A stretch of DNA of 64,000 nucleotides from positions 1 through 64,000 of the forward strand of contig JANQKC010000001.1 of the NCBI GenBank assembly GCA_028281325.1, given 5' to 3'. The stretch comes from Alphaproteobacteria bacterium. GTDB taxonomy: Bacteria; Pseudomonadota; Alphaproteobacteria; UBA8366. The stretch's first letter is position 1. Every line of letters begins with the position of its first letter. A program made the position numbers and the translations under genes. Below, piece after piece: positions 63,844 to 64,000 of this stretch. Below the pieces are notes generated by a model. It was not told the origin of the DNA and ran no database searches. It saw only the letters and a program-made list of their open reading frames with translations.

Positions 63844-64000
63844 ATGCGACGAGCCGCCTTCCTGATGTTCGGCCTTCTCGGCGCGGCGGTGTTGTCGCAG
63901 TTCCCTGAGTTTTTTCAGCAATACACGCAACGCCTCGGCGGACGGCTCGATGAGGTAAAGATTCAGGTCGCGGCGCTGGAACAGCGGGCGGCGTTGAGTG
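63844..64000 (+). CDS. DUF2937-family membrane protein, truncated by window edge
   Basis: Only the first 52 residues are visible. They start with a hydrophobic helix (AAFLMFGLLGAAVLSQ) and continue into FPEFFQQYTQRLGGRLDEVKIQVAALEQRA, the typical DUF2937 opening. Function is unknown. It follows upp by 12 bases. The 3' part is outside the window. Confidence 0.75.
   Translation, partial: MRRAAFLMFGLLGAAVLSQFPEFFQQYTQRLGGRLDEVKIQVAALEQRAALS

Overview
The window is GC-rich, with gene-dense and short-spaced genes. It looks like chromosome from a Gram-negative alphaproteobacterium, probably of the Rhodospirillales type. The signs are a lipid A/LPS gene cluster, a class I (archaeal-type) lysyl-tRNA synthetase, CtaA/COX15-type heme A synthase, Usg protein, S24 repressor, a fused gamma-alpha 2-oxoacid:ferredoxin oxidoreductase and a tetrameric sarcosine oxidase operon. 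No rRNA, tRNA, CRISPR array or insertion sequence was recognised.

Layout. 1-1.3 kb holds an AT-rich orphan gene with a HEPN-like motif. 1.4-10.1 kb carries RNA modification (rsmD, rluB, tadA), an ArsR/SRPBCC pair, a MoaD-like/Asp-box pair, a double thioredoxin-fold protein, purD, xseA and an M23 peptidase. 10.1-14.9 kb is a leftward lipid A operon (msbA-like, DUF374 acyltransferase, waaA, lpxK). 15-16 kb has two envelope lipoproteins. 16.1-16.2 kb contains a small RNA gene of apparent MmgR/alpha-r8 type under TTGCA-n-TGCAA palindromes. 16.4-21.5 kb is soxBDAG. 21.7-29.6 kb has a cupredoxin-like secreted protein, an M20 amidohydrolase, heme A synthase, KorAB, a ferredoxin-NADP reductase and Usg. 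29.8-45.5 kb has a MarR/TPP-enzyme pair, YHS, GNAT and TerB proteins, a DinG-type helicase, an RND pump, VOC, ArsR and MFS genes, and lysK. 45.5-47 kb is a self-cleaving-type repressor plus a HExxH protein behind a three-half-site operator. 47-51.6 kb is an amidase/M81/gamma-glutamyltransferase operon. 51.8-64 kb has DUF952, pyrD, a degenerate EAL protein, a HAD phosphatase, a class V aminotransferase-like protein that lacks its PLP lysine, tgt, rpmB, VOC/Lrp, a 1068-residue membrane-anchored coiled coil, upp and the start of a DUF2937 gene.

How the genes fit together. KorAB would make reduced ferredoxin from 2-oxoglutarate, and the neighbouring FprA-type reductase could pass the electrons to NADP+. 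SoxBDAG demethylates sarcosine, and several amide/peptide hydrolases (M20, amidase, M81, GGT) suggest a scavenger of amino-acid derivatives. The most interesting signals are the small RNA with an exact UUUCCUCCCU anti-Shine-Dalgarno sequence and palindromic promoter, the repressor/HExxH module, and several enzymes missing hallmark residues (class V aminotransferase, EAL, SoxD zinc site, cupredoxin copper ligands). Functions rest on motif recognition by eye; no database search was run.
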